Assembly: GCA_903901375.1 (NCBI GenBank)
Contig: CAIUQV010000159.1
Coordinates: forward strand, 1 to 8,133
Source of the DNA: an uncultured Ignavibacteriota bacterium
Lineage (GTDB): Bacteria; Bacteroidota; Ignavibacteria; Tepidaquicellales; Tepidaquicellaceae
DNA length: 8,133 nt
Reading direction: 5' to 3'
Made by a program: the position numbers and the translations under genes. The notes under the pieces are model-generated. The model saw only the letters and a list, made by a program, of their open reading frames with translations, ran no database searches and was not told the DNA's origin. Shown here one piece after another: positions 6,601-8,133 of the stretch. Positions within the stretch are counted from its first letter, which is position 1. Each line of letters opens with the position of its first letter.

Positions 6601-8133
6601 TCCGTCGAACAACTCGATCGGATTACCGTTAACTGTTAATTTCAACTGGACTAAAGCAATAGAGACATTGAGCAAGAATATTAAAAAAGGAAATACTGAA
6701 AAAGATGGACCGTTTGCGATAAGTAAGTACTGGTTCGAGTATTCTACAGACAGTGCATTTGCCACATCGACAATTGATACGACATTAACAGATACGACGA
6801 AGATTTTAAGCGGATTAAGCAATATCACAAAATACTACTGGAGAGTGAAAGCAAAGAACCAGACAGGATGGAGCAGTTTCAGTTCAGTTTGGAACTTCAC
6901 TACAATTGTTCCTTCACCTGCAGTACCGACACTGCTTACACCTGCTAACAATACTGTTGATGTTTCAGTGATACCAACGCTTGACTGGAATGACGTGCTC
7001 TATGCAGCAAGTTATAGAGTTCAGGTATCAACGAGCGGTACACTCGGAACAACAGTCTATGATACAGCGGGGTTAACAGTATCACAGATTACTGTACCAT
7101 CAGGAAAATTGGCAACAAATACACAATATTACTGGAGAGTTAGCTCAACGAATGCTGCAGGAACGAGTTCATATTCAACGGTCTGGAGTTTTACCACAGC
7201 ACCAAATGCGCCAAATGTACCTGTATTATCAGAACCTGCAAATGGTTCTTTAAACTTACAGACAACGTTAACGTTTAAGTGGTTTAAAGCAATCGAGACG
7301 TTAGGAAATGATCCGAAGACGATAAGCAAATACTGGTTTGAATATGGAACAGATTCAACTTTTGCATCGGGAGTTACGGTTGACAGTTTATTGACTGATA
7401 CTACGAAAGTATTAGCAGGACTGAGTAACCTTACCAAGTACTTCTGGAGAGTAAAGGCAAAGAACCAGACAGGATGGGGAGGTTTCAGTTCAGCCTGGAA
7501 CTTTACAACAATCGTTGCATCGCCCGGAGCACCTACACTTGTTTCACCGCTGAACAATGCAGTAGGTCAACCGCTTGCATTGAGCTTAGTATGGAATAAA
7601 ATAACATCTGCAACATTATATCACGTTCAGCTTTCAACAGATCCATCATTCGGAAGTTTTGTAGTGAATGATTCAACATTAACGGATACTATAAAAGCAG
7701 TAACTAACTTAAGCGCTTTAACCAGTTATTACTGGAGAGTTAGGTCGTTTAATATTAGCGGCTGGTCTTCTTTCAGCAGTGCAAGAACATTTAAGACAAT
7801 AGGTACCCCGACAAGCGTAGTGTTATCAGCACCAGCAAACGGATCAACAGGCCAGCCTGTAAACTTGACATTCAACTGGTTTAAGGCAGTAGATCAGACT
7901 TTCTCAATTCAGAATTCAAAATTAAGAAATCAGAATGAAAAGCAAACAGATGAACCACTGACAGTAACAAATTACTGGTTTGAATACGGAACGGATTCAA
8001 CTTTTGCTACAGTAATTGCAAGAGACTCGTCATTAACCGATACTACTAAAGCAATATCAGGGTTAAGTAACCTTACAAAGTACTACTGGAGAGTAAAAGC
8101 AAAGAACCAGATAGGCTGGTCGGCATTCAGTAC
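560..8133 (+). CDS. Giant secreted beta-helix / Fn3 repeat protein, 3' partial
   Basis: The frame is open from ATG 560 to the window end, at least 2524 residues, and I translated it without meeting a stop. The start is fixed by an in-frame TAA at 548-550 and by the signal peptide that follows directly; the next in-frame ATG (596, Met13) would destroy that peptide. There is no Shine-Dalgarno sequence, as is usual in Bacteroidota. Domain order: signal peptide 1-22, beta-helix 29-843, Ig-like 846-971, second beta-helix 976-1541, Fn3-like 1542-1653, jelly-roll domain 1654-1806, seven Fn3-like repeats from 1813 onward. The protein is rich in Asn, Thr, Ser and Gly and has few Cys. I see no obvious catalytic motif, although beta-helix proteins can be polysaccharide-active. 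Likely role: a cell-surface or secreted adhesin or structural protein exported by Sec and probably the type IX system. The anchor or sorting domain would lie past 8133. The exact function is not known, and no gene name is justified. Confidence 0.95.
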   Translation, partial: MKKLFTSILVLAMFALVQSTFAQLSGTKTIPGDYATISAAVIALNTSGVGSGGVTFNVAAGYTETISAPISLTATGTSGNPIIFQKSGTGANPLITAYTGGTGTPGTAVQDGIWNLVGSDYVVIDGIDLTDNAANTTNPSTMEYGYGLYKASVTDGCQYNTIKNCVVTLNRLNNASGTAPAVDGSRAINVMNALITAQTTVVIPTAASGTNSYNSFYSNTLQNCNIGIALIGYAGATPFTLCDFGNDVGGTSVSTGNNIINFGGGASATNPAAGVRTLAQYNFNVSYNTINNNNGSGVNHVSTLRGIYLNTAVSASSTINNNTLSISSGATTSQVSVIENVSGGTAAGNTVNINNNTINNCNWSTATSGTFYGIYSTSSSSPATLNINNNSFASITRPGTGASNLIYNASVVGTALSISNNTYTNLSIASTGSVYFIYNSNATNNITVSNNAISGTFSKTGAGGTVFGFYDFGSPTGGTATFNANNFSNITLTGATIFYGIQHYTSTTQTMVYTNNNISNITGGSSAMYGIYQGYGATGCTINGNTVSNWTGSGSMYGITFGNSSAPTSLTVYNNNVYGLNTTGAATVYGLQNVAGTANDIYKNKVYNLTANNASGIVYGIYVTAGTLTNIYNNYISDLKTPIATGANAIGGIYISGGTTVNLYYNTVYLDAVSTGTTFGSSAVYKSSTTASEFRNNIIVNNSTPGTTSGISAALRWSGVYSSTYYTSTSNNNDFYAGAPAANKLIYYDGTNSDQTISAYKTRVASRDNFSFSELPSFINVTTTPYDLHLNTAIASQCESGGSTVSTPSILVDYDGNARYPNSGYPNNPSYPASAPDVGADEYAGIPLDMNPPVITYTPLTNTGSTTSRTLTSTITDASGVPTSGLGLPVLYFKINSSSYTSVTSSSLGANQYSFTFGAGVSVGDTVSYYVVAQDNATTPNVGSNPSGGSGYTANPPACSTPPGVPNKYLITQPALSGDYTVGTTLFNKVTGKNITFEKVVKKVMVDIPVYEEGNKENNGQTRITGTKKVETEEITWVPMENGKVYTGNLYIKKSEDTQYSYPAGVNGIYATITAAITDLNTRGVSGAVRFLLNDASYTSGETYPLTLNEVVGASSTNTITFKPNTGVTTSISGSSTTSIFKINGGDYYILDGSNTTGGTTKNLTITNTSTTGAVVWISSLGTGLGAKRNTIKNTNVVGGSILSGAYGIYAGGTTIGSAGDDNDSTTITNNSISKAYVGIYAYANSTGLNDVLNITSNTVGAADTIVSLGHDGVMVSYATGANISGNTIYNIKVANSTPVGLTISTGVVSSSVNNNNIYNVKYTGTAGYGARGMYVSTGSATSNLLISNNMVAAIGGDGYSSFSASSPVGMYFDGTTGGLNVYYNSVYMNGTLTYSAATLSAAVLFNTTTVTNVDLRNNVFQNTLSNTTNSSAKNYAIYSTAAATSFTQINYNDYYVSGTQGVLGYLGADITTLSAWATATGKDGNSVSGDPKFTSNTDLHIVPTQISPVSNAGTYIASVLTDFDGNTRSTTTPDIGADEYTYIPPAVLDPASASATTTGGTSISTVFIPNANSNNVVIVWNNTGTFTTPSGTPPSVGSAFAGGTLLYNGTTSPQNHIGLSPATVYYYKFFSYDGVNYSTGLTANATTFYSIPYTQNFNAALTLPAGWSGTMGVSATHGAASSNGLYYNLYSSATTCNAVMPRMGLAANETELSFDYRIVNYTSYPSTATTLGTGDTISLQVSTDGGTNFTTAGTINYGNHTTSLNFATRRIPLSAFSGSNITIKVLGKWGTGDYYIDFDNFAIQNITAPTTPTLVSPANNTTGAPLSLNLVYNKTQYAYKYNVVLATDAGFTNVVLNDSTLTDSTKALTNLTPLTNYYWKVRAGNFIGWSAFSTAYTFKTIGTASQVTLLSPANNSVDLPTSLSLVWNKAVDLTDGPKTVTNYWLEYSTDNTFATSVKDSTLTDTTKALSGLNTNTTYYWRVKAKNQIGWGSFSSVWNFATAPNAPNVVTLLSPSNNSIGLPLTVNFNWTKAIETLSKNIKKGNTEKDGPFAISKYWFEYSTDSAFATSTIDTTLTDTTKILSGLSNITKYYWRVKAKNQTGWSSFSSVWNFTTIVPSPAVPTLLTPANNTVDVSVIPTLDWNDVLYAASYRVQVSTSGTLGTTVYDTAGLTVSQITVPSGKLATNTQYYWRVSSTNAAGTSSYSTVWSFTTAPNAPNVPVLSEPANGSLNLQTTLTFKWFKAIETLGNDPKTISKYWFEYGTDSTFASGVTVDSLLTDTTKVLAGLSNLTKYFWRVKAKNQTGWGGFSSAWNFTTIVASPGAPTLVSPLNNAVGQPLALSLVWNKITSATLYHVQLSTDPSFGSFVVNDSTLTDTIKAVTNLSALTSYYWRVRSFNISGWSSFSSARTFKTIGTPTSVVLSAPANGSTGQPVNLTFNWFKAVDQTFSIQNSKLRNQNEKQTDEPLTVTNYWFEYGTDSTFATVIARDSSLTDTTKAISGLSNLTKYYWRVKAKNQIGWSAFS
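644..3088 (+). other. Beta-helix module 1, residues 29-843
   Basis: The module opens with a cap of the form TIPGDYATISAAVIALN (residues 29-45), followed by GGVTFNVAAGYTE and GNPIIFQKSG, then DYVVIDGIDL at 120-129, which begins the parallel beta-helix. Asn-rich rungs of the type L.I.NN.I.N follow (NINNNTINN, LSISNNTYTN, ITVSNNAIS), as expected of Asn ladders in right-handed parallel beta-helices. The closing part (about 700-836) holds single-copy sequence, and the module ends with PDVGADEY (836-843). Related folds include pectate lyases and adhesins of the PbH1 type. I see no clear Asp/Lys/Arg catalytic triad, so binding or structure is as likely as hydrolysis. Confidence 0.8.
1376..2660 (+). 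repeat. Regular 31-residue rung repeats in helix 1
   Basis: A short motif around YGIY recurs at residues 273, 305, 336, 372, 404, 435, 467, 499, 529, 557, 589, 619, 651 and 682. Spacings run from 28 to 36 residues, mostly 30-32 (about 94 nt). The unit reads YGIY, a turn of 6-12 residues, L.I.NN.I.NI, then a Thr/Gly/Ser-rich turn. The best copies are FYGIY (371-375), MYGIY (528-532) and VYGIY (618-622). Copies differ strongly at DNA level, so the array is old rather than a recent expansion. This is longer than the 22-25 residue coil of classical pectate lyases and implies rungs with long turns. Confidence 0.75.
3095..3472 (+). other. Ig-like/cadherin-like domain, residues 846-971
   Basis: After GADEY the sequence runs DMNPPVITYTPL, then TLTSTITDASGV, LPVLYFKINSSSY, FTFGAGVSVGDTVSYYVVAQDNA and NPPACSTPPGVPNKYLI. 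This has the alternating hydrophobic strands of an Ig-like beta-sandwich, with the GDTVSYYV.AQDNA strand typical of bacterial extracellular Ig/cadherin-like modules. It bridges the two beta-helix modules and probably acts as a spacer. The assignment is by pattern, without a profile match. Confidence 0.6.
3485..5182 (+). other. Beta-helix module 2, residues 976-1541
   Basis: The module starts LSGDYTVG (976-983), is interrupted by a charged insert, and resumes at GIYATITAAITDLNTRGVSG (1068-1087) and AVRFLLNDASYT. Next comes DYYILDGSN (1147-1155), matching DYVVIDGID of module 1. Rung motifs follow near residues 1207, 1238, 1272, 1300, 1332, 1369 and 1403, spaced 28-37. The module closes with PDIGADEY (1534-1541). 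It has the same order of parts as module 1 but about half as many rungs and no Cys, so it is a diverged duplicate or homologous cassette. It probably forms a second right-handed parallel beta-helix; no active site is recognised. Confidence 0.78.
3518..3742 (+). other. Charged insert in the cap of helix 2, residues 987-1061
   Basis: Between LSGDYTVG and GIYATIT lie about 75 residues rich in Lys and Glu (EKVVKKVMVDIPVYEEGNK, TKKVETEEITWVPMENGK), including NGKVYTGNLYIKKSED. In module 1 the matching elements GDY and ATI are adjacent, so this is an insertion relative to that copy. Its composition contrasts sharply with the nearly uncharged N/T/S/G-rich flanks. It may be a small beta-hairpin or subdomain; from memory, similar charged inserts occur at this place in related FCB-group proteins, but I could not verify that. 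Confidence 0.65.
5183..5518 (+). other. Fibronectin-III-like domain, residues 1542-1653
   Basis: The domain follows GADEY and contains PASASATTTGG, FIPNANSNNVVIVWNNTG, SAFAGGTLLYNGTT, HIGLSPATVYYYKFFSYDG and YSTGLTANATT. The pattern (NANSNNV, GG..LYNG, GL.P.T.YYYK.FS.DG..YS.G..A.A.T) is a recurrent Fn3-like type in secreted Bacteroidota proteins. It differs in sequence from the C-terminal Fn3 array. Likely a spacer or carbohydrate/protein contact domain. Confidence 0.65.
5519..5977 (+). other. Jelly-roll 'choice-of-anchor/cleaved adhesin' type domain, residues 1654-1806
   Basis: The domain begins YTQNFNAALTLPAGWSG and ends GDYYIDFDNFAIQN (1793-1806). In between are ELSFDYRI, GDTISLQVSTDGGTNFTT, FATRRIPLSAFSGSNITIKV and GKWGTGDYYIDFDN. 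A leading F....LP.GW and a trailing D.DNF/V signature, with an I.VSTDGG strand, mark the MAM/concanavalin-like beta-sandwich domains known as cleaved-adhesin or choice-of-anchor J, common in type IX cargo. It probably binds a ligand or stabilises the junction between the beta-helices and the Fn3 stalk. Fold-level confidence is moderate. Confidence 0.65.
5996..8133 (+). repeat. Seven tandem Fn3-like modules, last one truncated
   Basis: Module boundaries in the DNA are about 5996-6280, 6281-6586, 6587-6925, 6926-7219, 7220-7531, 7532-7813 and 7814-8133; full copies are 94-113 residues. Each begins with (T/V)L.SPANN, carries a W.K or W.. strand, then YSTD..F, DSTLTDTTKALSGL, and YYWRV.A.N..GWS.FS..W.F.T. 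Copies 2, 3, 5 and 7 have a longer loop before YWFEY; copies 1, 4 and 6 have the short form. Some stretches are identical in DNA between copies, for example 21 nt at 6851-6871 and 7457-7477, and 22 nt at 6534-6555 and 6873-6894, pointing to recent duplication or gene conversion. The array probably forms an extended stalk toward the missing C-terminal anchor. Confidence 0.88.
7900..7929 (+). repeat. Imperfect 30-nt palindrome inside Fn3 repeat 7
   Basis: TTTCTCAATT (7900-7909) pairs with AATTAAGAAA (7920-7929) at nine of ten positions, around a central GAATTC (7912-7917); 12 of 15 pairs match in all. It encodes part of FSIQNSKLRNQNEK in a loop of module 7 that is 15-16 residues longer than in modules 2 and 5. 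The reading frame is kept. It resembles an in-frame insertion of a small palindromic repeat, of the kind known from other bacteria, but only one copy is present here. Confidence 0.5.

Noticed and set aside
7129..7557. 142-codon reverse-strand ORF, and a similar 102-codon one at 6520-6828
   Set aside because: Both lie opposite the Fn3 array. Their frames stay open because the sense codon bias and the repeated module sequence avoid stops on the other strand; the two products resemble each other only because the sense modules do.

Overview
The window is dominated by one very long open reading frame on the + strand. It starts at 560 and is still open at 8133, giving at least 2524 codons and no stop. 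It encodes a secreted, multi-domain, repeat-rich surface or adhesin-like protein. Bases 1-559 are an AT-rich stretch with no convincing gene, which I read as the upstream region and leader of this gene. I see no RNA gene, insertion sequence, CRISPR array or second gene.

The organism is probably a low-to-mid-GC member of the Bacteroidota/Chlorobiota/Ignavibacteriota (FCB) group, with Ignavibacteria-like lineages my best guess. The reasons are a Sec signal peptide ending in FAQ, the lack of a Shine-Dalgarno sequence before an A/T-rich start, strong use of ACA/ATA/TTA/AGA codons, paired 'PD(V/I)GADEY' motifs, and fibronectin-III-like modules of the style (YYWRVKAKNQ.GW..FS..W.F.T) that I associate with type IX secretion cargo. 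The assignment rests on recognition of style, not on a search.

Layout of the protein: signal peptide (residues 1-22); beta-helix module 1 (about 29-843), with about fourteen rungs spaced about 31 residues apart, closed by DVGADEY; an Ig-like/cadherin-like domain (about 846-971); beta-helix module 2 (about 976-1541), whose N-terminal cap is split by a charged insert of about 75 residues and which closes with DIGADEY; a fibronectin-III-like domain (about 1542-1653); a jelly-roll 'choice-of-anchor/cleaved-adhesin' type domain (about 1654-1806); then seven tandem Fn3-like modules (1813 to the window end). The C-terminus, where a type IX sorting domain or other anchor would be expected, lies outside the window.

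The points most worth a second look are: the regular rung period of about 31 residues shared by both beta-helices; the charged insert in the second helix cap; a 30-nt imperfect palindrome inside the coding sequence of Fn3 repeat 7, at the same loop that is also expanded in repeat 3; the higher-order order of linkers in the Fn3 array; and a small GC-richer hairpin in the leader. I do not see evidence for a novel multi-gene system here.
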